From the NCBI GenBank assembly GCA_032622095.1, contig CP136061.1:168213107-168277106 (forward strand): a stretch of DNA of 64,000 nucleotides. Reading direction: 5' to 3'. This DNA comes from Siphonodentalium dalli. Lineage: Eukaryota > Mollusca > Scaphopoda > Gadilida > Siphonodentaliidae. A program made the position numbers and the translations under genes. Shown here piece after piece: positions 24,601 through 38,443 of the stretch (position 1 is its first letter; every line of letters starts with the position of its first letter). The notes beneath the pieces were generated by a model that was given only the letters and a program-made list of their open reading frames with translations, had not been told where the DNA came from and did not search any database.

Positions 24601-27600
24601 AATTTCATTATTTTTGTTCTTTCATTTGGTATTCCACATTATAGACAGGACAGATCTCATTATTTTTGTCATTCTGTTTTGTTTTCCAGATTGGAGAGGG
24701 TAGAAGATTTCAGATACTCGGAAGCATATAGAAGATGGCCACATCCAAGATAACGCAGCGAATCAAATGTCTGGTTATTATTATAGCCCCTTATTAAAAA
24801 AGGGTATATTGTTTTGCAGTGTCTGTCCTGATATGCGTTCGCACATCCGCACAATGTATGTTCAATGTTATAACTTGAACCGTAGTGCTCTGATCTCAAT
24901 GAAATTTGGTATGGGTGTTCACCACTATAAGGACATTCAACGGCATCTGTCCAATGTATGCACCGGACGACAGTATATCTTGTTTTTGCACTGATTTAAA
25001 TTTCATTATTTTTGTTCTTTCATTTGGTATTCCACATTATAGACAGGACAGATCTCATTATTTTTGTCATTTTGTTTTGTCTTCCAGATTGGAGAGGGTA
25101 GAAGATTTCAGATACTCGGAAGCATACAGAAGATGGCCACATCCAAGATAACGCAGCGAATCAAATGTCTGGTTATTGTTATAGCCCCTTTTTAAAAAAG
25201 GTATATTGTTTTGCATCTGTCTGTCCGGACGTTCGTACGTACATCCGCCCAATGTCTGTTCATGCCATAGTGCTCGGTTCTGAATGAAATTCGATATGGA
25301 TGTTCCCTACTATGAGTATACTCAGTAGAATATTCCATCGTTTTGTTCAGATTATTCATTCTAGAGTTATTCATCTTTGTTTATCTGGAAATGTTGGCTT
25401 TTTAGTCTGTCTGATGTCTTTTCAGGACATAACTTGAACAATAATGCTCGGTTCTCAATGATATTTGGTATGGATGTTCACCACTATAAGGACATTCAAT
25501 GTCATCTGTTCAATGTATGCACCGGATGACATTATATCTTGTTTTTGCACTGATTTAAATTTCATTATTTTTGTTCTTTCATTTGGTATTCCACATTATA
25601 GACAGGACAGATCTCATTATTTTTGTCATTTTGTTTTGTCTTCCAGATTGGAGAGGGTAGAAGATTTCCGATACTCGGAAGCATATAGAAGATGGCCACA
25701 TCCAAGATAACGCAGCGAATCAAATGTCTGGTTATTATTATAGCCCCTTATTAAAAAAGGGTATATTGTTTTGCACGTGTCTGTCCGGACATGCGTTCGC
25801 ACATCCGCACAATGTCTGTTCAATGTTATAACTTGAACCGTAGTGCTCTGATCTCAATGAAATTTGGTATGGGTGTTCACCACTATAAGGACATTCAATG
25901 GCATCTGTTCAATGTATGCACCGGACGACAGTATATCTTGTTTTTGCACTGATTTAAATTTCATTATTTTTGTTCTTTCATTTTGTATTTCACATTAGGC
26001 AGGACAGATCTCATTATTTTTGTCATTCTGTTTTGTCTTCCAGATTGGAGAGGGTACACTATTTCAGATACTCGGAAGCATACAGAAGATGGCCACATCC
26101 AAGATAATGCAGCGAATCAAATGTCTGTGGTTATTGTTATAGCCCCTTTTTTAAAAAGGTATATTGTTTTTCATCTGTCTGTCCGGACGTTCGTACGTAC
26201 ATCCGCCCAATGTCTGTTCATGCCATAGTGCTCGGTTCTGAATGAAATTTGGTATGGATGTTCCCTACTATGAGTATTCTCAGTAGAATATTCCATCGTT
26301 TTGTTCAGATTATTCATTCTAGAGTTATTCATCTTTGTTTATCTGGAAATGTTGGCTTTTTGGTCTGTCTGATGTCTTTTCGGGACATAACTTGAACAAT
26401 AATGCTCGGTTCTCAATGATATTTGGTATGGGTGTTCACCACTATAAGGACATGCAATGGCATCTGTTCAATGTATGCACCGGACGACAGTATATCTTGT
26501 TTTTGCACTGATTTAAATTTCATTATTTTTGTTCTTTCATTTGGTATTCCACATTATAGACAGGACAGATCTCATTATTTTTGTCATTCTGTTTTGTTTT
26601 CCAGATTGGAGAGGGTAGAAGATTTCAGATACTCGGAAGCATATAGAAGATGGCCACATCCAAGATAACGCAGCGAATCAAATGTCTGGTTATTATTATA
26701 GCCCCTTATTAAAAAAGAGTATATTGTTTTGCAGTGTCTGTCCTGATATGCGTTCGCACATCCGCACAATGTATGTTCAATGTTATAACTTGAACCGTAG
26801 TGCTCTGATCTCAATGAAATTTGGTATGGGTGTTCACCACTATAAGGACATTCAATGGCATCTGTCCAATGTATGCACCGGACGACAGTATATCTTGTTT
26901 TTGCACTGATTTAAATTTCATTATTTTTGTTCTTTCATTTGGTATTCCACATTATAGACAGGACAGATCTCATTATTTTTGTCATTTTGTTTTGTCTTCC
27001 AGATTGGAGAGGGTAGAAGATTTCAGATACTCGGAAGCATACAGAAGATGGCCACATCCAAGATAACGCAGCGAATCAAATGTCTGGTTATTGTTATAGC
27101 CCCTTTTTAAAAAAGGTATATTGTTTTGCATCTGTCTGTCCGGACGTTCGTACATACATCCGCCCAATGTCTGTTCATGCCATTGTGCTCGGTTCTGAAT
27201 GAAATTTGATATGGATGTTCCCTACTATGAGTATACTCAGTAGAATATTCCATCGTTTTGTTCAGATTATTCATTCTAGTGTTATTCATCTTTGTTTATC
27301 TGGAAATGTTGGCTTTTTCGTCTGTCTGATGTCTTTTCAGGACATAACTTGAACAATAATGCTCGGTTCTCAATGATATTTGGTATGGATGTTCACCACT
27401 ATAAGGACATTCAATGTCATCTGTTCAATGTATGCACCGGATGACAGTATATCTTGTTTTTGCACTGCTTTAAATTTCATTATTTTTGTTCTTTCATTTG
27501 GTATTCCACATTATAGACAGGACAGATCTCATTATTTTTGTCATTTTGTTTTGTCTTCCAGATTGGAGAGGGTAGAAGATTTCAGATACTCGGAAGCATA

Positions 27601-30165
27601 TAGAAGATGGCCACATCCAAGATAACGCAGCGAATCAAATGTCTGGTTATTATTATAGCCCCTTATTAAAAAAGGGTATATTGTTTTGCACGTGTCTGTC
27701 CGGACATGCGTTCGCACATCCGCACAATGTCTGTTCAATGTTATAACTTGAACCGTAGTGCTCTGATCTCAATGAAATTTGGTATGGGTGTTCACCACTA
27801 TAAGGACATTCAATGGCATCTGTCCAATGTATGCACCGGACGACAGTATATCTTGTTTTTGCACTGATTTAAATTTCATTATTTTTGTTCTTTCATTTGG
27901 TATTCCACATTATAGACAGGACAGATCTCATTATTTTTGTCATTTTGTTTTGTCTTCCAGATTGGAGAGGGTAGAAGATTTCAGATACTCGGAAGCATAC
28001 AGAAGATGGCCACATCCAAGATAACGCAGCGAATCAAATGTCTGGTTATTGTTATAGCCCCTTTTTAAAAAAGGTATATTGTTTTGCATCTGTCTGTCCG
28101 GACGTTCGTACGTACATCCGCCCAATGTCTGTTCATGCCATAGTGCTCGGTTCTGAATGAAATTTGATATGGATGTTCCCTACTATGAGTATACTCAGTA
28201 GAATATTCCATCGTTTTGTTCAGATTATTCATTCTAGAGTTATTCATCTTTGTTTATCTGGAAATGTTGGCTTTTTAGTCTGTCTGATGTCTTTTCAGGA
28301 CATAACTTGAACAATAATGCTCGGTTCTCAATGATATTTGGTATGGATGTTCACCACTATAAGGACATTCAATGTCATCTGTTCAATGTATGCACCGGAT
28401 GACAGTATATCTTGTTTTTGCACTGATTTAAATTTCATTATTTTTGTTCTTTCATTTGGTATTCCACATTATAGACAGGACAGATCTCATTATTTTTGTC
28501 ATTATGTTTTGTCTTCCAGATTGGAGAGGGTAGAAGATTTCAGATACTCGGAAGCATATAGAAGATGGCCACATCCAAGATAACGCAGCGAATCAAATGT
28601 CTGGTTATTATTATAGCCCCTTATTAAAAAAGGGTATATTGTTTTGCACGTGTCTGTCCGGACATGCGTTCGCACATCCGCACAATGTCTGTTCAATGTT
28701 ATAACTTGAACCGTAGTGCTCTGATCTCAATGAAATTTGGTATGGGTGTTCACCACTATAAGGACATTCAATGGCATCTGTTCAATGTATGCACCGGACG
28801 ACAGTATATCTTGTTTTTGCACTGATTTAAATTTCATTATTTTTGTTCTTTCATTTTGTATTTCACATTAGGCAGGACAGATCTCATTATTTTTGTCATT
28901 CTGTTTTGTCTTCCAGATTGGAGAGGGTACACTATTTCAGATACTCGGAAGCATACAGAAGATGGCCACATCCAAGATAATGCAGCGAATCAAATGTCTG
29001 TGGTTATTGTTATAGCCCCTTTTTTAAAAAGGTATATTGTATTGCATCTGTCTGTCCGTATGTTCGTACGTACATCCGCCCAATGTCTGTTCATGCCATA
29101 GTGCTCGGTTCTGAATGAAATTTGGTATGGATGTTCCCTACTATGAGTATACTCAGTAGAATATTCCATCGTTTTGTTCAGATTATTCATTCTAGAGTTA
29201 TTCATCTTTGTTTATCTGGAAATGTTGGCTTTTTGGTCTGTCTGATGTCTTTTCGGGACATAACTTGAACAATAATGCTCGGTTCTCAATGATATTTGGT
29301 ATGGGTGTTCACCACTATAAGGACATTCAATGGCATCTGTTCAATGTATGCACCGGACGACAGTATATCTTGTTTTTGCACTGATTTAAATTTCATTATT
29401 TTTGTTCTTTCATTTTGTATTTCACATTAGGCAGGACAGATCTCATTATTTTTGTCATTCTGTTTTGTCTTCCAGATTGGAGAGGGTACACTATTTCAGA
29501 TACTCGGAAGCATACAGAAGATGGCCACATCCAAGATAATGCAGCGAATCAAATGTATGTGGTTATTGTTATAGCCCCTTTTTTAAAAAGGTATATTGTT
29601 TTGCATCTGTCTGTCCGGACGTTCGTACGTACATCCGCCCAATGTCTGTTCATGCCATAGTGCTCGGTTCTGAATGAAATTTGGTATGGATGTTCCCTAC
29701 TATGAGTATACTCAGTAGAATATTCCATCGTTTTGTTCAGATTATTCATTCTAGAGTTATTCATCTTTGTTTATCTGGAAATGTTGGCTTTTTGGTCTGT
29801 CTGATGTCTTTTCAGGACATAACTTGAACAATAATGCTCGGTTCTCAATGATATTTGGTATGGGTGTTCACCACTATAAGGACATGCAATGGCATCTGTT
29901 CAATGTATGCACCGGACGACAGTATATCTTGTTTTTGCACTGATTTAAATTTTATTATTTTTGTTCTTTCATTTGGTATTCCACATTATAGACAGGACAG
30001 ATCTCATTATTTTTGTCATTCTGTTTTGTTTTCCAGATTGGAGAGGGTAGAAGATTTCAGATACTCGGAAGCATATAGAAGATGGCCACATCCAAGATAA
30101 CGCAGCGAATCAAATGTCTGGTTATTATTATAGCCCCTTATTAAAAAAGGGTATATTGTTTTGCA
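21652..30165 (+). repeat. 8.5-kb duplication block C, copy 2 (contains block B copy 3, 23928-28929)
   Basis: Starts: 22034 S, 22433 L(558), 22991 S, 23390 L, 23949 L, 24508 S(398), 24906 L, 25465 S, 25864 L, 26423 S(398), 26821 L, 27380 S, 27779 L, 28338 S, 28737 L, 29296 L, 29855 S. Lengths, indels and rare substitutions all match copy 1. Nesting gives an order of events: block B was duplicated to 12276-17277 first, and C then carried that copy along. Confidence 0.9.
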
Positions 30166-30525
30166 CGTGTCTGTCCTGACATGCATTCGCACATCCGCAC
30201 AATGTATGTTCAATGTTATAACTTGAACCGTAGTGCTCTGATCTCAATGAAATTTGGTATGGGTGTTCACCACTATAAGGACATTCAATGGCATCTGTCC
30301 AATGTATGCACCGGACGACAGTATATCTTGTTTTTGCACTGATTTAAATTTCATTATTTTTGTTCTTTCATTTGGTATTCCACATTATAGACAGGACAGA
30401 TCTCATTATTTTAGTCATTTTGTTTTGTCTTCCAGATTGGAGAGGGTAGAAGATTTCAGATACTCGGAAGCATACAGAAGATGGCCACATCCAAGATAAC
30501 GCAGCGAATCAAATGTCTGGTTATT
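28068..30525 (+). repeat. 2.46-kb segment duplicated at 33954-36411
   Basis: At offset 5886 the order S-Lb-Lb-S-La matches, including ATGCATTCGCACATCC (30181 and 36067) and TTATTTTAGTCATTTTG (30411 and 36297), two substitutions found nowhere else. I noticed one difference, GTCCGTATG near 29055 against GTCCGGATG near 34941. The left edge is the run CCTTTTTAAAAAA versus CCTTTTTTAAAAA. The right edge is TTATTGTTAT versus TTATTATTAT. Confidence 0.85.
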
Positions 30526-31566
30526 GTTATAGCCCCTTTTTAAAAAAGGTATATTGTTTTGCATCTGTCTGTCCGGACGTTCGTACGTACATCCGCCCAA
30601 TGTCTGTTCATGCCATAGTGCTCGGTTCTGAATGAAATTTGATATGGATGTTCCCTACTATGAGTATACTCAGTAGAATATTCCATCGTTTTGTTCAGAT
30701 TATTCATTCTAGAGTTATTCATCTTTGTTTATCTGGAAATGTTGGCTTTTTAGTCTGTCTGATGTCTTTTCAGGACATAACTTGAACAATAATGCTCGGT
30801 TCTCATTGATATTTGGTATGGATGTTCACCACTATAAGGACATTCAATGTCATCTGTTCAATGTATGCACCGGATGACAGTATATCTTGTTTTTGCACTG
30901 ATTTAAATTTCATTATTTTTGTTCTTTCATTTGGTATTCCACATTATAGACAGGACAGATCTCATTATTTTTGTCATTTTGTTTTGTCTTCCAGATTGGA
31001 GAGGGTAGAAGATTTCAGATACTCGGAAGCATACAGAAGATGGCCACATCCAAGATAACGCAGCGAATCAAATGTCTGGTTATTGTTATAGCCCCTTTTT
31101 AAAAAAGGTATATTGTTTTGCATCTGTCTGTCCGGACGTTCGTACGTACATCCGCCCAATGTCTGTTCATGCCATAGTGCTCGGTTCTGAATGAAATTTG
31201 ATATGGATGTTCCCTACTATGAGTATACTCAGTAGAATATTCCATCGTTTTGTTCAGATTATTCATTCTAGAGTTATTCATCTTTGTTTATCTGGAAATG
31301 TTGGCTTTTTAGTCGGTCTGATGTCTTTTCAGGACATAACTTGAACAATAATGCTCGGTTCTCAATGATATTTGGTATGGATGTTCACCACTATAAGGAC
31401 ATTCAATGGCATCTGTCCAATGTATGCACCGGACGACAGTATATCTTGTTTTTGCACTGATTTAAATTTCATTATTTTTGTTCTTTCATTTGGTATTCCA
31501 CATTATAGGACAGATCTCATTATTTTTGTCATTTTGTTTTGTCTTCCAGATTGGAGAGGGTAGAAG
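30166..31566 (+). repeat. L-L-S stretch bridging to the scrambled zone
   Basis: Starts: 30254 La, 30813 La, 31372 S (truncated, 387 bp). The La at 30813 has CTCATTGATATTT upstream, otherwise seen only with the units at 10382 and 22034. AGTCGGTCTGATG near 31312 recurs near 40630, tying this stretch to 40131-40690. Confidence 0.8.
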
Positions 31567-31758
31567 ATTTCAGATACTCGGAAGCATACAGAAGATGGCC
31601 ACATCCAAGATAACGCAGCGAATCAAATGTCTGGTTATTATTATAGCCCCTTATTAAAAAGGGTATATTGTTTTGTATGTGTCTGTCCGGACATGCGTTC
31701 GCACATCCGAAGAATGTGTGTTATAACTTGAACCGTAGTGCTCTGATCTCAATGAAAT
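31372..31758 (+). repeat. Truncated S monomer (387 bp)
   Basis: Relative to a normal S it has CATTATAGGACAGATC (4 nt missing), one A fewer in TTAAAAAGGG, and CACATCCGAAGAATGTGTGTTATAAC in place of the longer form with CTGTTCAATGT. Related truncated units start at 33276 (389, recombinant), 40690 (390, with CATTATAGAAGGACAG) and 41639 (389, with a further loss in TTATTATATAGCC). The class is confined to 31.4-42.0 kb. Confidence 0.88.
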
Positions 31759-33519
31759 TTGGTATGGGTGTTCACCACTATAAGGACATTCAATGGCATC
31801 TGTCCAATGTATGCACCGGAATACAGTATATCTTGTTTTTGCACTGATTTAAATTTCATTATTTTTGTTCTTTCATTTTGTATTTCACATTAGGCAGGAC
31901 AGATCTCATTATTTTTGTCATTCTGTTTTGTCTTCCAGATTGGAGAGGGTACACTATTTCAGATACTCGGAAGCATACAGAAGATGGCCACATCCAAGAT
32001 AATGCAGCGAATCAAATGTATGTGGTTATTGTTATAGCCCCTTTTTTAAAAAGGTATATTGTTTTGCATCTGTCTGTCCGGACGTTCGTACGTACATCCG
32101 CCCAATGTCTGTTCATGCCATAGTGCTCGGTTCTGAATGAAATTTGATATGGATGTTCCCTACTATGAGTATACTCAGTAGAATATTCCATCGTTTTGTT
32201 CAGATTATTCATTCTAGAGTTATTCATCTTTGTTTATCTGGAAATGTTGGCTTTTTAGTCTGTCTGATGTCTTTTCAGGACATAACTTGAACAATAATGC
32301 TCGGTTCTCAATGATATTTGGTATGGATGTTCACCACTATAAGGACATTCAATGTCATCTGTTCAATGTATGCACCGGATGACAGTATATCTTGTTTTTG
32401 CACTGATTTAAATTTCATTATTTTTGTTCTTTCATTTGGTATTCCACATTATAGACAGGACAGATCTCATTATTTTTGTCATTATGTTTTGTCTTCCAGA
32501 TTGGAGAGGGTAGAAGATTTCAGATACTCGGAAGCATATAGAAGATGGCCACATCCAAGATAACGCAGCGAATCAAATGTCTGGTTATTATTATAGCCCC
32601 TTATTAAAAAAGGGTATATTGTTTTGCACGTGTCTGTCCGGACATGCGTTCGCACATCCGCACAATGTCTGTTCAATGTTATAACTTGAACCGTAGTGCT
32701 CTGATCTCAATGAAATTTGGTATGGGTGTTCACCACTATAAGGACATTCAATGGCATCTGTTCAATGTATGCACCGGACGACAGTATATCTTGTTTTTGC
32801 ACTGATTTAAATTTCATTATTTTTGTTCTTTCATTTTGTATTTCACATTAGGCAGGACAGATCTCATTATTTTTGTCATTCTGTTTTGTCTTCCAGATTG
32901 GAGAGGGTACACTATTTCAGATACTCGGAAGCATACAGAAGATGGCCACATCCAAGATAATGCAGCGAATCAAATGTCTGTGGTTATTGTTATAGCCCCT
33001 TTTTTAAAAAGGTATATTGTATTGCATCTGTCTGTCCGGATGTTCGTACGTACATCCGCCCAATGTCTGTTCATGCCATAGTGCTCGGTTCTGAATGAAA
33101 TTTGGTATGGATGTTCCCTACTATGAGTATACTCAGTAGAATATTCCATCGTTTTGTTCAGATTATTCATTCTAGAGTTATTCATCTTTGTTTATCTGGA
33201 AATGTTGGCTTTTTGGTCTGTCTGATGTCTTTTCGGGACATAACTTGAACAATAATGCTCGGTTCTCAATGATATTTGGTATGGGTGTTCACCACTATAA
33301 GGACATTCAATGGCATCTGTTCAATGTATGCACCGGACGACAGTATATCTTGTTTTTGCACTGATTTAAATTTCATTATTTTTGTTCTTTCATTTTGTAT
33401 TTCACATTAGGCAGGACAGATCTCATTATTTTTGTCATTCTGTTTTGTCTTCCAGATTGGAGAGGGTACACTATTTCAGATACTCGGAAGCATACAGAAG
33501 ATGGCCACATCCAAGATAA
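31567..33519 (+). repeat. 1.9-kb duplication, tandem copy at 33473-35425 (offset 1906)
   Basis: The order is end of truncated S, Lb (31759) with ACCGGAATACAG, S (32318) with GTCATTATGTTTTG, and Lb (32717) with TATTGTATTGCATC. It matches the next 1.9 kb at offset 1906. Both edges lie in the same conserved segment between GAGAGGGTA and GATAA(C/T)GCAG. The shared stretch is about 47 bp longer than the offset, as expected of a tandem duplication by unequal exchange inside that segment. Confidence 0.82.
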
Positions 33520-33664
33520 CGCAGCGAATCAAATGTCTGGTTATTATTATAGCCCCTTATTAAAAAGGGTATATTGTTTTGTATGTGTCTGTCCGGACAT
33601 GCGTTCGCACATCCGAAGAATGTGTGTTATAACTTGAACCGTAGTGCTCTGATCTCAATGAAAT
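33276..33664 (+). repeat. Recombinant monomer: Lb left half joined to truncated S right half (389 bp)
   Basis: It starts as Lb (TTTTGTATTTCACATTAGGCAGG, GGGTACACTATTTC) and switches before AACGCAG at about 33519. It then continues as the truncated S form (TTATTATTATAGCCCCTTATTAAAAAGGG, TTTTGTATGTG, CATCCGAAGAATGTG). This is the junction of the 1906-bp tandem duplication. Confidence 0.85.
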
Positions 33665-36600
33665 TTGGTATGGGTGTTCACCACTATAAGGACATTCAAT
33701 GGCATCTGTCCAATGTATGCACCGGAATACAGTATATCTTGTTTTTGCACTGATTTAAATTTCATTATTTTTGTTCTTTCATTTTGTATTTCACATTAGG
33801 CAGGACAGATCTCATTATTTTTGTCATTCTGTTTTGTCTTCCAGATTGGAGAGGGTACACTATTTCAGATACTCGGAAGCATACAGAAGATGGCCACATC
33901 CAAGATAATGCAGCGAATCAAATGTATGTGGTTATTGTTATAGCCCCTTTTTTAAAAAGGTATATTGTTTTGCATCTGTCTGTCCGGACGTTCGTACGTA
34001 CATCCGCCCAATGTCTGTTCATGCCATAGTGCTCGGTTCTGAATGAAATTTGATATGGATGTTCCCTACTATGAGTATACTCAGTAGAATATTCCATCGT
34101 TTTGTTCAGATTATTCATTCTAGAGTTATTCATCTTTGTTTATCTGGAAATGTTGGCTTTTTAGTCTGTCTGATGTCTTTTCAGGACATAACTTGAACAA
34201 TAATGCTCGGTTCTCAATGATATTTGGTATGGATGTTCACCACTATAAGGACATTCAATGTCATCTGTTCAATGTATGCACCGGATGACAGTATATCTTG
34301 TTTTTGCACTGATTTAAATTTCATTATTTTTGTTCTTTCATTTGGTATTCCACATTATAGACAGGACAGATCTCATTATTTTTGTCATTATGTTTTGTCT
34401 TCCAGATTGGAGAGGGTAGAAGATTTCAGATACTCGGAAGCATATAGAAGATGGCCACATCCAAGATAACGCAGCGAATCAAATGTCTGGTTATTATTAT
34501 AGCCCCTTATTAAAAAAGGGTATATTGTTTTGCACGTGTCTGTCCGGACATGCGTTCGCACATCCGCACAATGTCTGTTCAATGTTATAACTTGAACCGT
34601 AGTGCTCTGATCTCAATGAAATTTGGTATGGGTGTTCACCACTATAAGGACATTCAATGGCATCTGTTCAATGTATGCACCGGACGACAGTATATCTTGT
34701 TTTTGCACTGATTTAAATTTCATTATTTTTGTTCTTTCATTTTGTATTTCACATTAGGCAGGACAGATCTCATTATTTTTGTCATTCTGTTTTGTCTTCC
34801 AGATTGGAGAGGGTACACTATTTCAGATACTCGGAAGCATACAGAAGATGGCCACATCCAAGATAATGCAGCGAATCAAATGTCTGTGGTTATTGTTATA
34901 GCCCCTTTTTTAAAAAGGTATATTGTATTGCATCTGTCTGTCCGGATGTTCGTACGTACATCCGCCCAATGTCTGTTCATGCCATAGTGCTCGGTTCTGA
35001 ATGAAATTTGGTATGGATGTTCCCTACTATGAGTATACTCAGTAGAATATTCCATCGTTTTGTTCAGATTATTCATTCTAGAGTTATTCATCTTTGTTTA
35101 TCTGGAAATGTTGGCTTTTTGGTCTGTCTGATGTCTTTTCGGGACATAACTTGAACAATAATGCTCGGTTCTCAATGATATTTGGTATGGGTGTTCACCA
35201 CTATAAGGACATTCAATGGCATCTGTTCAATGTATGCACCGGACGACAGTATATCTTGTTTTTGCACTGATTTAAATTTCATTATTTTTGTTCTTTCATT
35301 TTGTATTTCACATTAGGCAGGACAGATCTCATTATTTTTGTCATTCTGTTTTGTCTTCCAGATTGGAGAGGGTACACTATTTCAGATACTCGGAAGCATA
35401 CAGAAGATGGCCACATCCAAGATAATGCAGCGAATCAAATGTATGTGGTTATTGTTATAGCCCCTTTTTTAAAAAGGTATATTGTTTTGCATCTGTCTGT
35501 CCGGACGTTCGTACGTACATCCGCCCAATGTCTGTTCATGCCATAGTGCTCGGTTCTGAATGAAATTTGGTATGGATGTTCCCTACTATGAGTATACTCA
35601 GTAGAATATTCCATCGTTTTGTTCAGATTATTCATTCTAGAGTTATTCATCTTTGTTTATCTGGAAATGTTGGCTTTTTGGTCTGTCTGATGTCTTTTCA
35701 GGACATAACTTGAACAATAATGCTCGGTTCTCAATGATATTTGGTATGGGTGTTCACCACTATAAGGACATGCAATGGCATCTGTTCAATGTATGCACCG
35801 GACGACAGTATATCTTGTTTTTGCACTGATTTAAATTTTATTATTTTTGTTCTTTCATTTGGTATTCCACATTATAGACAGGACAGATCTCATTATTTTT
35901 GTCATTCTGTTTTGTTTTCCAGATTGGAGAGGGTAGAAGATTTCAGATACTCGGAAGCATATAGAAGATGGCCACATCCAAGATAACGCAGCGAATCAAA
36001 TGTCTGGTTATTATTATAGCCCCTTATTAAAAAAGGGTATATTGTTTTGCACGTGTCTGTCCTGACATGCATTCGCACATCCGCACAATGTATGTTCAAT
36101 GTTATAACTTGAACCGTAGTGCTCTGATCTCAATGAAATTTGGTATGGGTGTTCACCACTATAAGGACATTCAATGGCATCTGTCCAATGTATGCACCGG
36201 ACGACAGTATATCTTGTTTTTGCACTGATTTAAATTTCATTATTTTTGTTCTTTCATTTGGTATTCCACATTATAGACAGGACAGATCTCATTATTTTAG
36301 TCATTTTGTTTTGTCTTCCAGATTGGAGAGGGTAGAAGATTTCAGATACTCGGAAGCATACAGAAGATGGCCACATCCAAGATAACGCAGCGAATCAAAT
36401 GTCTGGTTATTATTATAGCCCCTTATTAAAAAAGGGTATATTGTTTTGCACGTGTCTGTCCGGACATGCGTTCGCACATCCGCACAATGTCTGTTCAATG
36501 TTATAACTTGAACCGTAGTGCTCTGATCTCAATGAAATTTGGTATGGGTGTTCACCACTATAAGGACATTCAATGGCATCTGTCCAATGTATGCACCGGA

Positions 36601-38443
36601 ATACAGTATATCTTGTTTTTGCACTGATTTAAATTTCATTATTTTTGTTCTTTCATTTTGTATTTCACATTAGGCAGGACAGATCTCATTATTTTTGTCA
36701 TTCTGTTTTGTCTTCCAGATTGGAGAGGGTACACTATTTCAGATACTCGGAAGCATACAGAAGATGGCCACATCCAAGATAATGCAGCGAATCAAATGTA
36801 TGTGGTTATTGTTATAGCCCCTTTTTTAAAAAGGTATATTGTTTTGCATCTGTCTGTCCGGACGTTCGTACGTACATCCGCCCAATGTCTGTTCATGCCA
36901 TAGTGCTCGGTTCTGAATGAAATTTGATATGGATGTTCCCTACTATGAGTATACTCAGTAGAATATTCCATCGTTTTGTTCAGATTATTCATTCTAGAGT
37001 TATTCATCTTTGTTTATCTGGAAATGTTGGCTTTTTAGTCTGTCTGATGTCTTTTCAGGACATAACTTGAACAATAATGCTCGGTTCTCAATGATATTTG
37101 GTATGGATGTTCACCACTATAAGGACATTCAATGTCATCTGTTCAATGTATGCACCGGATGACAGTATATCTTGTTTTTGCACTGATTTAAATTTCATTA
37201 TTTTTGTTCTTTCATTTGGTATTCCACATTATAGACAGGACAGATCTCATTATTTTTGTCATTATGTTTTGTCTTCCAGATTGGAGAGGGTAGAAGATTT
37301 CAGATACTCGGAAGCATATAGAAGATGGCCACATCCAAGATAACGCAGCGAATCAAATGTCTGGTTATTATTATAGCCCCTTATTAAAAAAGGGTATATT
37401 GTTTTGCACGTGTCTGTCCGGACATGCGTTCGCACATCCGCACAATGTCTGTTCAATGTTATAACTTGAACCGTAGTGCTCTGATCTCAATGAAATTTGG
37501 TATGGGTGTTCACCACTATAAGGACATTCAATGGCATCTGTTCAATGTATGCACCGGACGACAGTATATCTTGTTTTTGCACTGATTTAAATTTCATTAT
37601 TTTTGTTCTTTCATTTTGTATTTCACATTAGGCAGGACAGATCTCATTATTTTTGTCATTCTGTTTTGTCTTCCAGATTGGAGAGGGTACACTATTTCAG
37701 ATACTCGGAAGCATACAGAAGATGGCCACATCCAAGATAATGCAGCGAATCAAATGTCTGTGGTTATTGTTATAGCCCCTTTTTTAAAAAGGTATATTGT
37801 ATTGCATCTGTCTGTCCGGATGTTCGTACGTACATCCGCCCAATGTCTGTTCATGCCATAGTGCTCGGTTCTGAATGAAATTTGGTATGGATGTTCCCTA
37901 CTATGAGTATACTCAGTAGAATATTCCATCGTTTTGTTCAGATTATTCATTCTAGAGTTATTCATCTTTGTTTATCTGGAAATGTTGGCTTTTTGGTCTG
38001 TCTGATGTCTTTTCGGGACATAACTTGAACAATAATGCTCGGTTCTCAATGATATTTGGTATGGGTGTTCACCACTATAAGGACATTCAATGGCATCTGT
38101 TCAATGTATGCACCGGACGACAGTATATCTTGTTTTTGCACTGATTTAAATTTCATTATTTTTGTTCTTTCATTTTGTATTTCACATTAGGCAGGACAGA
38201 TCTCATTATTTTTGTCATTCTGTTTTGTCTTCCAGATTGGAGAGGGTACACTATTTCAGATACTCGGAAGCATACAGAAGATGGCCACATCCAAGATAAT
38301 GCAGCGAATCAAATGTATGTGGTTATTGTTATAGCCCCTTTTTTAAAAAGGTATATTGTTTTGCATCTGTCTGTCCGGACGTTCGTACGTACATCCGCCC
38401 AATGTCTGTTCATGCCATAGTGCTCGGTTCTGAATGAAATTTG
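33627..38443 (+). repeat. Scrambled zone with 2874-bp spaced duplication (33627-35569 and 36501-38443)
   Basis: Starts: 33665 Lb, 34224 S, 34623 Lb, 35182 Lb, 35741 S, 36140 S-like, 36539 Lb, 37098 S, 37497 Lb, 38056 Lb. The first and second Lb-S-Lb-Lb sets match at offset 2874, including ACCGGAATACAG, GTCATTATGTTTTG and TATTGTATTGCATC. They part at 35570 (G) against 38444 (A). The unit at 36140 begins as a La body and ends as S. It follows an S directly, giving an S-S pair. Confidence 0.82.
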
